DNA from: Parachryseolinea silvisoli
GTDB lineage: Bacteria > Bacteroidota > Bacteroidia > Cytophagales > Cyclobacteriaceae
DNA: 64,000 bases
Reading direction: 5' to 3'
Assembly: GCF_021190955.1 (NCBI RefSeq)
Contig: NZ_JAIOAO010000001.1
Span: forward strand, 434,001-498,000
The notes beneath the pieces were generated by a model, which did no database searches, was not told where the DNA came from, and was given only the letters and a program-made list of their open reading frames with translations. A program made the translations under genes and the position numbers. Below are positions 36,921 to 45,683 of the stretch, piece after piece (within the stretch, counting starts at the first letter, position 1; each line of letters begins with the position of its first letter).

Positions 36921-38045
36921 ATGAAATTTTCCGATATACCCGGTCTCGCTGACGTCAAACAACTTCTTACCGACGCTGTCAAAAGCAACCATACGGCGCA
37001 CGCACAACTTTTCGTGGGGGCCGCCGGTGCACTTAACCTGCCCCTGGCGCTGGCGTATGCCACGTACCTGCATTGCGAAAACAAAGGCGACGATGATTCC
37101 TGCGGCGTGTGCCCCGCTTGCTCCAAGAACGCCAAGTTCATTCACCCCGATACACACTTTGTTTTTCCGCTGAGCAACGTCAAGAACGACAAAGACGACG
37201 ACCGCTTCCGGGCCGACATCACAAAAAGCTGGCGGTCGTTCCTGTTAGAGCAATCCTACGGATCGCTCGACGACTGGACAAACTTCTATGGTGGTGAAGA
37301 CAAGATGGCGCTCATTTCACGGGAAGAGAGCCGCGAGATCATCAAGACCCTGTCGCTGAAGCCGTTTGAAAGCCCGCATAAGGTCATGATCATCTGGCAG
37401 CCCGAGCTGATGCACACGTCGGCTGCCAACGGCATCCTGAAGATCCTGGAAGAACCGCCCCCGCAGACGTTCTTTATACTTGTTACCAACGCCGCCGACA
37501 GGCTGCTGTCTACCATCATCTCGCGCACGCAGATCGTCACGGTACCGCTGCTGCACGACGACGAAGTCGCCGCCTGTCTGCGCGAACGGCACGGCGTGGA
37601 CGCTGCCAAAGCCGATAAGCTGGCGCCGCTGGCCGAAGGCAACCTGGGCCTGGCGGTGCGCCTGATCGACACACCGGAGGACAACAACGCCTCGGTCTTT
37701 ATCGACTGGATGCGCGCTTGCTTCCGCAAGAGCTATGGCCAGCTGGTGGGCATGGCCGACACGTACCACGGACTGGACAAGCTCAGCCAGCGTAACATGA
37801 TGACCTATAGCATCAATATGATGCGCGAGTCGATGCTCCACATCTCGGGTGCCGGCGCGATGAACCGCACCCGTGGCGAAGAGCTTAAATTCGTGCAGGA
37901 TTTCAGCAAAGTACTGACGCTGGAGAAAATCGAGGGCTCCTACAAGTTGCTCAACGATGCCACCTATCACCTGGAACGCAACGGCAGCGCCAAGATGATC
38001 TTCCTGGACCTGTCGCTGAAATTATCCAAAACGCTTAATCCGTAA
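36921..38045 (+). CDS. holB: DNA polymerase III clamp-loader subunit delta-prime
   Basis: 374 residues from the ATG at 36921; the frame is open 40 codons earlier, but that overlaps the end of the GlmU-like gene and is not homologous. It shows the clamp-loader ATPase-like fold: FSDIPGLADVKQLLTDAV, a cysteine cluster (HCENKGDDDSCGVCPAC), and SAANGILKILEEPPPQTFFILVTNA with RLLSTIISRTQ as sensor region. The P-loop position reads GAAGALNLP instead of GxxGxGK, as expected for the non-hydrolysing delta-prime stator. It is followed by hemC after one base. Confidence 0.9.
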   Translation: MKFSDIPGLADVKQLLTDAVKSNHTAHAQLFVGAAGALNLPLALAYATYLHCENKGDDDSCGVCPACSKNAKFIHPDTHFVFPLSNVKNDKDDDRFRADITKSWRSFLLEQSYGSLDDWTNFYGGEDKMALISREESREIIKTLSLKPFESPHKVMIIWQPELMHTSAANGILKILEEPPPQTFFILVTNAADRLLSTIISRTQIVTVPLLHDDEVAACLRERHGVDAAKADKLAPLAEGNLGLAVRLIDTPEDNNASVFIDWMRACFRKSYGQLVGMADTYHGLDKLSQRNMMTYSINMMRESMLHISGAGAMNRTRGEELKFVQDFSKVLTLEKIEGSYKLLNDATYHLERNGSAKMIFLDLSLKLSKTLNP

Positions 38046-38046
38046 C

Positions 38047-38982
38047 ATGAATAAAACCATCCGCATAGGCACCCGCGGTAGCAAGCTGGCCCTCTGGCAA
38101 GCCGAGCACATCGCGTCCCTCATTCATCCGTCGGGCTATCGCACCGAGATTGTTCCGATCGAAACGCGCGGTGACAAGATCCTCGATGTTTCCATTGCCA
38201 AGATCGGTAGCAAGGGTGTCTTTACCGAAGAGATCGAAGCCAAACTGTTAGACGGCTCGATCGATATTGCGGTGCACAGTGCGAAAGATCTTTCCTCCGA
38301 GCTGCCCGATGCGCTGGAGCTGATAGCCTTTACGGAACGTGAAGCCGTGAACGATGTGCTGGTCAGCAACCGCCCGATCGATATAACCAACGGCACGGCG
38401 CTGCGCATTGGCACATCGGCTACGCGGCGGGTAGCCTTCCTGAAGCACTTCTACCCCAACGTACAGGCCGTCTCCATTCGTGGCAACCTGCAGACACGCT
38501 TTGCCAAACTGCAAGCCGGCGAGTGCGACGCATTGTTGCTGGCCTATGCCGGCGTGCACCGCATGGGCTTTGATAACTTTATCGTTGAGAAGATTCCGAC
38601 CAGCTACTTCGTGCCTGCCGTAGGGCAGGGCTGTATTGCCGTGGAGTGTCACAAGAAGCTGGCGTTTGAAAAGAAAGAGATTCTCGATCGCTGGGTGAAC
38701 CACCCTGAGACGGCGGTATGCGTACGCGCCGAGCGCGCCTTTCTGAAGACGCTGCACGGTGGCTGTAGCATTCCTGCTTTTGGTTATGCGCACTTCGAGG
38801 GCGATCTGATTTCCCTGAAAGCGGGGCTCATTTCACTCGACGGTCAACGCGTCATTAAAGTAAAACGCTCGTCGGTGACGGAAGAGGCCAAAGAGCTGGG
38901 CGAGCTGGTCGCCAACGAAGTGCTGAACATCGGCGGCGAGCAAATCCTGAAAGAAATACGCCAACAACTACTTAACGACTGA
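38047..38982 (+). CDS. hemC: Hydroxymethylbilane synthase (porphobilinogen deaminase)
   Basis: Polymerises four porphobilinogen molecules into hydroxymethylbilane in tetrapyrrole synthesis. 311 residues, normal length. The start TIRIGTRGSKLALWQAEHI is the family signature. The middle has HSAKDLSSELPDALELIA, with the catalytic Asp of the HSxKD motif, and LRIGTSATRR. The dipyrromethane-cofactor cysteine is C240 in LHGGCSIPAFG. It sits between holB (1 base) and a cyclophilin gene (33 bases) in the same run. The other haem genes are not nearby. Confidence 0.96.
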   Translation: MNKTIRIGTRGSKLALWQAEHIASLIHPSGYRTEIVPIETRGDKILDVSIAKIGSKGVFTEEIEAKLLDGSIDIAVHSAKDLSSELPDALELIAFTEREAVNDVLVSNRPIDITNGTALRIGTSATRRVAFLKHFYPNVQAVSIRGNLQTRFAKLQAGECDALLLAYAGVHRMGFDNFIVEKIPTSYFVPAVGQGCIAVECHKKLAFEKKEILDRWVNHPETAVCVRAERAFLKTLHGGCSIPAFGYAHFEGDLISLKAGLISLDGQRVIKVKRSSVTEEAKELGELVANEVLNIGGEQILKEIRQQLLND

Positions 38983-39015
38983 TACCCTGTTATCGCTGAT
39001 CTATACCCCACAGTT

Positions 39016-39888
39016 ATGAAGCATACTTTTTTTGCCGGCATTGCCTTACTCTATTGCGTCATCTTTACCAGCTGCGCACAAGAGCGCGACCAGGTCGTAA
39101 CATTTCACACACGTTACGGCGACATGGTGGCTATTCTCTACGACGAGACGCCCAAGCACAAACAGAATTTTATCAAGCTCGCCAAAGAGCATTACTTTGA
39201 CAGCCTGATGTTCCACCGCGTGATCGACGGCTTTATGATCCAGGGTGGTGACCCCGACTCGCGCAAGGCCGCGAAAGGCGCCATGCTGGGCCAGGGCGGA
39301 CCGGGCTATACTATCGACGCCGAGTTCAATCCCAAATATTACCACGAGAAAGGCGCCTTATCGGCAGCACGGTTGGGCGACCAGATGAACCCTTCCAAAG
39401 CGTCCAGCGGAAGCCAGTTCTACATTGTGCATGGCACCAAAGTGAAAGAAGAAGAGATCAAGATCGACCCGGCCAAATTCAACCAGGCCATGCAGCAGTT
39501 CTTTCAAAATCCAGCCAACAAAGCCGTGTATGATTCCATTGGTCAGTTCTACCAGGCGAACGATCTGCGCGGCGCGCAAGAATTTATCCTCAAGCTTAAG
39601 CCGCGTGTAGAAAAAGAAACCGGCATCGCGACGGAGAAAGATGTACCTGCCGAACAAGTCAAGGCGTATACCACCGTGGGCGGCGCGCCGCAGCTGGATG
39701 GCGCCTATACTGTTTTTGGAAAAGTGATCAAAGGCCTGGACATCATCGACACCATTGCCAAGCAATCGGTCGACCAGGCGAAACGTCCGCTGGAAGATAT
39801 TCGCATGACGGTGACGGTCGAAGAGGTGTCCAAGAAAAAGATCGAGAAACTCTACGGCTATCACTACCCGCCGTCCGCTAAAAAGTAG
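39016..39888 (+). CDS. Cyclophilin-type peptidylprolyl isomerase lipoprotein with an insertion
   Basis: 290 residues, signal peptide with lipobox IFTSC (C20), so anchored in the envelope. The cyclophilin active site is present (FHRVIDGFMIQGGDP, SSGSQFYIV, LDGAYTVFGKVIKGLDII). Between QFYIVHG (134-140) and YTTVGGAPQLDG (from 218) lies an extra segment of about 77 charged, mostly helical residues, absent from minimal cyclophilins; related Bacteroidota proteins share such an insertion. It catalyses proline cis-trans isomerisation in protein folding. It is followed after 3 bases by the RmlD-like gene. Confidence 0.92.
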   Translation: MKHTFFAGIALLYCVIFTSCAQERDQVVTFHTRYGDMVAILYDETPKHKQNFIKLAKEHYFDSLMFHRVIDGFMIQGGDPDSRKAAKGAMLGQGGPGYTIDAEFNPKYYHEKGALSAARLGDQMNPSKASSGSQFYIVHGTKVKEEEIKIDPAKFNQAMQQFFQNPANKAVYDSIGQFYQANDLRGAQEFILKLKPRVEKETGIATEKDVPAEQVKAYTTVGGAPQLDGAYTVFGKVIKGLDIIDTIAKQSVDQAKRPLEDIRMTVTVEEVSKKKIEKLYGYHYPPSAKK

Positions 39889-39891
39889 TCC

Positions 39892-40791
39892 ATGAAAATT
39901 CTTGTTACCGGCTCAAACGGCCTGCTGGGTCAGAAGCTTACTGTACTCTTACAACAGACGCCGGGCGTTACCCTGGTGGCTACGGCCCGGGGCAAATCTG
40001 TATTACCCCCCACCGCCGGCCACTTTGTGTCGCTGGACGTAACCGACGGCGAAGCCGTCGAGCGCGTGTTGGCCGCCGAAAAGCCGGATGTGGTGATTCA
40101 TGGCGCCGCCATGACACAAGTAGATCAGTGCGAAACAGAACGTGCGCAATGCTGGGCCGCCAACGTTACGGCTGTGGAGCATATTGTCAAGGCCTGCAAT
40201 CGCCATGCGATACACCTGGTGCACGTTTCCACCGACTTTGTGTTCGACGGATCACACGGCCCGCTGGAGGAAACCGAAACACCACACCCCATAAACTACT
40301 ACGGCGAAAGCAAGCTGGCTGCGGAGCAGTATATACAACAGCATGCAACATCGGGCTGGGCGATCCTCCGCACGGTACTGGTCTATGGCATTACCAATGA
40401 CATGAGCCGTTCCAACATCGTATTGTGGGTAAAGAACAGTATTGAGCAGGGCAAAACCATTCAGGTCGTAAACGATCAATGGCGCACCCCGACGCTGGCC
40501 GAAGACCTGGCGCAGGGTTGTTACCTGGCGGCGGTTAAACGCGCGCAGGGCATCTATCACATTTCTGGTAAAGATTTCCTGAGCCCCTATCAAATCGCCC
40601 TCGCGACAGCCGATTATTTTCAACTGGATAAATCGTTCATCCAGCCCACCGACTCGACGCGTTTTACGCAGCCGGCCAAACGCCCGGCGAAGACGGGCTT
40701 TATCATTGAAAAAGCCCGCCGGGAGCTGGGCTACGAGCCGCACAGCTTCCCGGAGGGCATTGCCGTCCTGGCGAACCAATTATCATCGTAA
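39892..40791 (+). CDS. RmlD-like NAD(P)-dependent sugar reductase
   Basis: 299 residues, extended short-chain dehydrogenase. MKILVTGSNGLLGQKL binds the cofactor, VHVSTDFVFDGSHGPLEE and YYGESKLAAEQYI carry the catalytic Thr and Tyr-Lys, and NDQWRTPTLAEDLAQGCYLA is the substrate-side motif of dTDP-4-dehydrorhamnose reductase. No other rml gene is adjacent, so rhamnose synthesis is not certain; a related dTDP- or UDP-sugar is possible. Part of the plus-strand run starting at 35738. Confidence 0.88.
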   Translation: MKILVTGSNGLLGQKLTVLLQQTPGVTLVATARGKSVLPPTAGHFVSLDVTDGEAVERVLAAEKPDVVIHGAAMTQVDQCETERAQCWAANVTAVEHIVKACNRHAIHLVHVSTDFVFDGSHGPLEETETPHPINYYGESKLAAEQYIQQHATSGWAILRTVLVYGITNDMSRSNIVLWVKNSIEQGKTIQVVNDQWRTPTLAEDLAQGCYLAAVKRAQGIYHISGKDFLSPYQIALATADYFQLDKSFIQPTDSTRFTQPAKRPAKTGFIIEKARRELGYEPHSFPEGIAVLANQLSS

Positions 40792-40813
40792 TATAACTAC
40801 TGGATATAGCATC

Positions 40814-41104
40814 ATGATCAAAACCGCATTAGGCCGTCTGCGCATCGTCGCGTTCTTAGAAGGCATCTCCTTCCTCGTACTGCTGTGCATTGCCATGCCG
40901 CTGAAGTATATGGCCGATACCCCCGGTCCGGTGCGCGTGGTGGGCATGGCCCACGGCGTGCTCTTCATCGCCTATGTATTCTTGCTGTTACAGGTAGCCC
41001 TGGAGCTGCGTTGGAAGTTTTCCCGCGCGGTGTTGGCTTTTATCGCTTCACTGGTTCCGTTTGGCACCTTCTATGCCGACAAGAAACTGTTTCGCGAAGC
41101 CTGA
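40814..41104 (+). CDS. DUF3817 small membrane protein
   Basis: 96 residues from the ATG at 40814; the upstream extension overlaps the RmlD-like gene in another frame and is rejected. There are three hydrophobic segments (about 12-30, 44-62, 70-88) with the family features RIVAFLEGISFLVLL and AHGVLFIAYVFLLLQ. Function of the family is unknown. Its stop codon abuts the stop of the convergent lipoprotein gene with no base between. Confidence 0.85.
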   Translation: MIKTALGRLRIVAFLEGISFLVLLCIAMPLKYMADTPGPVRVVGMAHGVLFIAYVFLLLQVALELRWKFSRAVLAFIASLVPFGTFYADKKLFREA

Positions 41105-41512
41105 TTAGCGGTAGTCACCGTATGTCTGACAGTAGTCGGTTATAGTGTTCTCGTACAGGTCGCGTACCGAATACTGCAGGCTCACGCCACTGCGGTCAAC
41201 GGTACCGACACCTTCGATCTCGTAGTCGTTGACGACCTGGTAAGGGATCGTGATCTTGTTGTTATATAAGAAGGCACGCACCCGCAGGTCGGCACCGTAG
41301 AAGTTATCGAGAAAGATCCGATCGTCGGAATATCCATCTTTGTTGACGTATACCTTGTAATACGTATAGTCGTCATACGTTTCCGAATACTCCTCCATGC
41401 TATACGAGCCCACTACTTGATCGCGTGGGTCGTAGCGGGGTTCGTCTACTACATTGACATTACAGGAAGCCAGTGTAACCAGGGCGAAGGCAGCAAACAT
41501 GAACTGTTTCAT
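41105..41512 (-). CDS. Small lipoprotein of unknown function
   Basis: 135 residues. The signal peptide ends in a lipobox (TLASC, C17), so it is lipid-anchored. The mature domain is beta-rich and tyrosine- and aspartate-rich (YSETYDDYTYYKVYVNKDGY), with an even spread of short strands. Small lipocalin-like Bacteroidota lipoproteins have this look, but I cannot name a family. It is convergent with the DUF3817 gene and divergent from fmt. Confidence 0.75.
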   Translation of the reverse strand: MKQFMFAAFALVTLASCNVNVVDEPRYDPRDQVVGSYSMEEYSETYDDYTYYKVYVNKDGYSDDRIFLDNFYGADLRVRAFLYNNKITIPYQVVNDYEIEGVGTVDRSGVSLQYSVRDLYENTITDYCQTYGDYR

Positions 41513-41566
41513 ATAAGTAGTAATTGATACTAACCGTTGTAAGGCAAGTTTAGGGCCAATTCTAAA

Positions 41567-41587
41567 AACGGCCCTGGCGAGGCCGTT
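41567..41587. other. Hairpin in the fmt/lipoprotein divergent region
   Basis: Perfect 7-bp stem AACGGCC/GGCCGTT with 7-base loop. On the minus strand it is followed by TTTTTAG, like a short terminator, but no minus-strand gene precedes it. It may regulate the lipoprotein gene or end an antisense transcript. Confidence 0.4.
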
Positions 41588-41704
41588 AGGGGGCTTTTCA
41601 TGACTTCTTTTAGCCCTGCCTGTATCTTTTATGATGTTTCACATACGTTGATTTGTTAACTTGCAAACTGGCTACATTGTGCCCGATTTTGTGACTCTCA
41701 TTTT

Positions 41705-42625
41705 ATGACAAAGCTTCGTATCATTTTTATGGGCACCCCGGAGTTTGCCGTGCCCAGCCTCGACGTGCTGGCGGCCAATCACTTCGACGTGGTGGCCGTC
41801 ATAACCGCCCCCGACAAACCGCAGGGCCGCGGACAAAAGATTGTATACTCGCCTGTAAAAGAGTGCGCGCTGAAACATAACATTCCCGTGCTACAGCCAA
41901 CCAACCTGAAGGCACCGGAATTCCTGGACGAGCTGCGCAGCTATAACGCCAACCTGCAAATCGTCGTCGCGTTTCGGATGTTGCCGGAAGCCGTCTGGGC
42001 GATGCCCGCCTTTGGCACCTTCAATCTGCATGCGTCTCTCCTGCCCCAGTACCGCGGCGCGGCGCCCATCAACTGGGCCATTATGCGCGGCGAGCGCGAG
42101 ACCGGCGTTACGACGTTTTTCCTCAAGCATGAGATCGATACCGGCAGTGTCATCTTCCAGGAGAAAGAACCTATTCACGACGATGACAACGTCGGTACGT
42201 TGTACGAGCGCCTGATGGCGCGAGGCGCACAACTCGTGCTCAAGACCGTGCACGCCATTGCCGACGGCAACTATCCGTCCGTGCCGCAGCCGGCGGACGT
42301 GGAGATCAAACACGCGCCCAAGATCTTTAAAGAAACCTGCCGCATCGACTGGACGCAATCCGCGCGCGATGTACGCAACTTTGTACGCGGCCTGAGTCCC
42401 TACCCGGCGGCGTGGTGCGTGCTGGGCGATAAGACCTTTAAAGTATACCGTGTGTCGATTGTCCAGAAGAATCACGACGCACAACCCGGTGCCTATGACA
42501 CCGATCAAAAAACCTATTTGCATGTGCGCACAGCCGATGGTTGGGTGGCGCTGGAAGAGCTTCAGCCAGAAGGCAAGCGCAGTATGAAAATTGACGAATT
42601 CTTTCGCGGAAATAAACTCTCATGA
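41705..42625 (+). CDS. fmt: Methionyl-tRNA formyltransferase
   Basis: Transfers the formyl group of 10-formyl-THF to initiator Met-tRNA. 306 residues, normal length. It shows [17 protein letters not shown] at the start and the catalytic segment [22 protein letters not shown] (Asn and His of the NxH motif). [12 protein letters not shown] provides the catalytic Asp, and the C-terminal OB-fold domain begins near residue 205. The stop overlaps the folA start by 4 bases (ATGA), so the two folate-linked enzymes are translationally coupled. Confidence 0.96.
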   Translation: MTKLRIIFMGTPEFAVPSLDVLAANHFDVVAVITAPDKPQGRGQKIVYSPVKECALKHNIPVLQPTNLKAPEFLDELRSYNANLQIVVAFRMLPEAVWAMPAFGTFNLHASLLPQYRGAAPINWAIMRGERETGVTTFFLKHEIDTGSVIFQEKEPIHDDDNVGTLYERLMARGAQLVLKTVHAIADGNYPSVPQPADVEIKHAPKIFKETCRIDWTQSARDVRNFVRGLSPYPAAWCVLGDKTFKVYRVSIVQKNHDAQPGAYDTDQKTYLHVRTADGWVALEELQPEGKRSMKIDEFFRGNKLS

Positions 42626-43122
42626 AAATATCTCTCATTGCCGCGCATGCGCAGAATCATGTTATCGGCAAAAACAACGACCTGCCCTGGCAGCTGCCCG
42701 ACGACATGAAGTATTTCATGCAGACCACGCGGGGGCATCATTGCATCATGGGACGCAAGAACTACGACTCGATACCCGACAAGTTTAAGCCACTGCCCAA
42801 CCGTACCAACATCGTCGTGACGCGCCAAAAAGGCTTTCATGCGCCGGGGTGTATTACGGTAAACACCATTGACCAGGGCATTGCGCTGGCCCGCGCGAAC
42901 GGCGAGCCCGAGCTGTTTATCATCGGTGGTGCCGAAATCTATAACGCTACCCTGCCACAGGCCGACCTGCTATACCTCACCGAGATACACGCTGTGATTG
43001 ACGGCGATACCTACTTTCCGGCGTTTGACAAACAAGAATGGAAGGAAGTGTCGCGCGTGCCGCATGCAGCCGACGAACGGCATGCCTACAGCTTTGACTT
43101 TGTCGTCTACGCGCGCCAGTAA
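42622..43122 (+). CDS. folA: Dihydrofolate reductase
   Basis: 166 residues. Key motifs are [26 protein letters not shown] (substrate loop with the family's acidic residue in the LPDDMKYF helix), [11 protein letters not shown] (NADPH binding) and [14 protein letters not shown] (conserved GG). It regenerates tetrahydrofolate from dihydrofolate. Coupling to fmt by a 4-base overlap links one-carbon supply with its use in initiator tRNA formylation. Confidence 0.96.
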   Translation: MKISLIAAHAQNHVIGKNNDLPWQLPDDMKYFMQTTRGHHCIMGRKNYDSIPDKFKPLPNRTNIVVTRQKGFHAPGCITVNTIDQGIALARANGEPELFIIGGAEIYNATLPQADLLYLTEIHAVIDGDTYFPAFDKQEWKEVSRVPHAADERHAYSFDFVVYARQ

Positions 43123-43134
43123 GCGGGATGGAAA

Positions 43135-44061
43135 CTAGGCGATCTCTTCGCCGGGCTGGGTCTTCCAGCGTTCGTGCATCCATACCCATTGCTCGGGATG
43201 GCTGCGCACCTGCTGTTCGATGAAGTTTGTGAGGATTTGTGTGTTGTATACCATGTCTGCCTCGTCGTTGCCGCTGACATTGAGCGGTATCTCCGGCAGG
43301 ATGTGCATGTGCTGCTTCCAGTCCTTCCCCAGGTGGATATAGGTAGGCACGATGGAGGCGCCCGTCTTCAGGGCCAGGACGGTCGCTCCTACCGGTGTCG
43401 CGGCGGGCATACCAAAGAAGTTTACAAACCGGCTTTTTACACGGGTGTCCTGGTCGATCAGCAACGCCAACGATCCTCCCGACTTCAATACCTTGATCAT
43501 TTTGAAAGTCTCACGGCCACGCTCGATGGCAATGGCGCCGTGTTTATTGCGGTAGTCCCACAACAGGTCATTGAGGCGGGGGTCTTTTAACGGCGTGCCG
43601 ATAATGTTGGGATTGAGGCCGCGCAGGGCCATGACGGTAACCTGCAAATCGAAGGCGCCCATGTGGCAGGTCAGGAAGATCACCCCCTTGCCTTTGGCCT
43701 GTGCGCGCTCAAAATTCTCATAACCGTGTACGACTAAAATTTTGTCGAGGTCGGCCAGGGTGTGTATGGAAGCCGTGGCCCGCAACATCTCACCGGCATT
43801 TTTGCCCAGGTACTCAAAGGTGCGCCGTGACAGCGTGCGAATCTCGGCAGCCGATTTTTCTTTGCCATACGCCAGGGTGAGGTGGCGGAGTGTGCGTGTG
43901 CGTGTCTGGCCCGCGAACGGATAGGCCAATCGGCCCAGAAAGCCGCAGAACCGCAGCCAGGCCACCCGGGACATCAGGTTTGAGAGAAAGATCAGGAACC
44001 TGACCAACCCATAAACGATTGCGTAGCGGATCTTCCGGCGAATTATTTTAAGACTTGCCAT
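43135..44061 (-). CDS. Lipid A biosynthesis acyltransferase (LpxL/HtrB family)
   Basis: 308 residues. An N-terminal membrane helix (about 10-35) anchors it. The catalytic HX4D is in CHMGAFDLQ and the substrate-side motif in SLALLIDQDTRVKSRFVNFFGMPA. The family adds secondary acyl chains to lipid A at the inner membrane. It is convergent with folA across 12 bases and divergent from the SixA gene. Confidence 0.9.
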   Translation of the reverse strand: MASLKIIRRKIRYAIVYGLVRFLIFLSNLMSRVAWLRFCGFLGRLAYPFAGQTRTRTLRHLTLAYGKEKSAAEIRTLSRRTFEYLGKNAGEMLRATASIHTLADLDKILVVHGYENFERAQAKGKGVIFLTCHMGAFDLQVTVMALRGLNPNIIGTPLKDPRLNDLLWDYRNKHGAIAIERGRETFKMIKVLKSGGSLALLIDQDTRVKSRFVNFFGMPAATPVGATVLALKTGASIVPTYIHLGKDWKQHMHILPEIPLNVSGNDEADMVYNTQILTNFIEQQVRSHPEQWVWMHERWKTQPGEEIA

Positions 44062-44113
44062 GAGGCGCGAAGATAAGGGTTAGGATTAGGATTTTTGGCA
44101 CTAAATTTAAGTC

Positions 44114-44617
44114 GTGAAAACACTGTATGTCATTCGTCATGCGAAAAGCAGCTGGGCCAACCCGTCGCAGGAAGATTTTGATCGCCCTTTGAACGAGCGC
44201 GGCAAGCGTGACGCCCCGCGCATGGGCAAACGGCTGTCTGAAAAGAATATTCACCCCGACCTGATGGTGACAAGTCCCGCCAAACGGGCGCGCTCTACAG
44301 CCAAACGGGTGGCCAAGGTGCTGGCCTTTCCCAAAGAAAAGATCAAAAAGGAAACCAAGCTGTATCACGCGGGGGAAGAAGTGATCCTGAAGACCATTCA
44401 AGACCTGAAAGATAAACACAACGTGGTAATGCTCTTTGGCCACAACCCGGGCCTGACCGAGTTTGTCAACTCCTTCCAGGACGACGAGTTTGACATCGAC
44501 AATATGCCTACCTGCGGCGTGGTGGCCTTCCAGCTCAACATCGACTCGTGGAAAGATGCCTCGTGGGGTAAAGGCAAAATGCTTTTCTTTGATTACCCGA
44601 AGAGCCGCGAAGACTGA
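44114..44617 (+). CDS. SixA-type histidine phosphatase
   Basis: 167 residues with a GTG start. The RHG catalytic motif is RHAKSSW, with phosphoacceptor H9, and MVTSPAKRARSTAKR and LFGHNPGLTEF supply the second arginine and second histidine. SixA of E. coli dephosphorylates a histidine phosphotransfer protein or Npr; here the substrate is unknown. There is no in-frame ATG that keeps the RHG motif, so GTG at 44114 is the start. Confidence 0.9.
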   Translation: MKTLYVIRHAKSSWANPSQEDFDRPLNERGKRDAPRMGKRLSEKNIHPDLMVTSPAKRARSTAKRVAKVLAFPKEKIKKETKLYHAGEEVILKTIQDLKDKHNVVMLFGHNPGLTEFVNSFQDDEFDIDNMPTCGVVAFQLNIDSWKDASWGKGKMLFFDYPKSRED

Positions 44618-44621
44618 TCGA

Positions 44622-45683
44622 TCATCGGGTCAGCTCTTTGGGCAAATCTGAAATACGTTTCTTCAAAATACCGAACTCGCGGAAGCGGTAGCCTATCAGT
44701 ATTTTAAATGTCCCGCTGGTGCTAACCAACTGTACATCGTCAAACTTGGCCGAGCGGTTCTGACTGTTAAAGCCCATGCCGCCAAAGAAACGATCACCGT
44801 TATAGCCGACGCCGATGCGGGCCGTGATGTAGGCATTAAAGCGAATGTCGTTGCGGTCTTTGCCTCCTTCCAACGTAGAGCCTAACCAATTGTGCGCCGG
44901 GCCGATCGCAAGCGTGCCGTTCAAAAAGAATCCCTTGTAGATGATGCTATAGGTATAGCCTGGCGCAAGCCCCAGCGTCGTGACCTGCATCCGTTTGATC
45001 CTGGCGTCATCTTTAAACTCGGCTGCATAGGCACTGCCCAGAATCGCCGAGTCGCCCGATGCCTGAAAGCTGCTGAGCGAGGCTACCAATAAGAACGAGC
45101 CTGCACTGCGCAGCTGACGGTCGGCAAAGTTATAGGCCGACCGGAATGAAAACTTCTTGTTGTTAAACGTATAATTTACGCTCACCCCGGTGTTGCGCGT
45201 CGTGATGTCGCTTCGCTGCGGGTAGGGCGTATTGCTCGGAATATTCATGTTCGGGTCTTCGATGTAAAACCCGCGGTACTTCTGTACAAAAGCATCGATG
45301 CCCCACCGCTTACCGATGATGTTGAGCTGCAGATCGCTGGCATCCGACTCGCCGTAGATGCGTTTGTTTTGTTCGTCCAGGGGTACCGAGAACGCGAGCT
45401 CGATGCCCAGTTCGAATATATACATCCCCAGGCCAAAGGCATAGGGTTTGTTCGAGCGATACTTCAATGTATAGTCTTTGTTGGCCAGACTGCCCATTTC
45501 GAAGTCGAGCCGGCGCTGCTTCAGCACCGGCCATAAAAAGAAATGATCGGGAAAGGACTGGATATACTGCGACCGTACAGAGTCATAGCTGCCCTGTGAG
45601 GCCGGCTGTATAGTTACGTCGTCCTGCGCAAATGCCGGCAGTGCAAGCACGGCCAGCATCAGTGTCCGGAAAAGGCTTTTCAT
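44622..45683 (-). CDS. DUF4421-family exported protein
   Basis: 353 residues with a signal peptide ([20 protein letters not shown]). The mature part is rich in alternating strands (YRSNKPYAFGLGMYIFELGI, GYTYSIIYKGFFLNGTLAIG, ITARIGVGYNGDRFFGGMGF) and ends in FKILIGYRFREF, consistent with an outer-membrane beta-barrel. DUF4421 is a Bacteroidota family of unknown function. Its ATG overlaps the hslU stop codon by one base (TAATG), so translation is coupled. Confidence 0.85.
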   Translation of the reverse strand: MKSLFRTLMLAVLALPAFAQDDVTIQPASQGSYDSVRSQYIQSFPDHFFLWPVLKQRRLDFEMGSLANKDYTLKYRSNKPYAFGLGMYIFELGIELAFSVPLDEQNKRIYGESDASDLQLNIIGKRWGIDAFVQKYRGFYIEDPNMNIPSNTPYPQRSDITTRNTGVSVNYTFNNKKFSFRSAYNFADRQLRSAGSFLLVASLSSFQASGDSAILGSAYAAEFKDDARIKRMQVTTLGLAPGYTYSIIYKGFFLNGTLAIGPAHNWLGSTLEGGKDRNDIRFNAYITARIGVGYNGDRFFGGMGFNSQNRSAKFDDVQLVSTSGTFKILIGYRFREFGILKKRISDLPKELTR

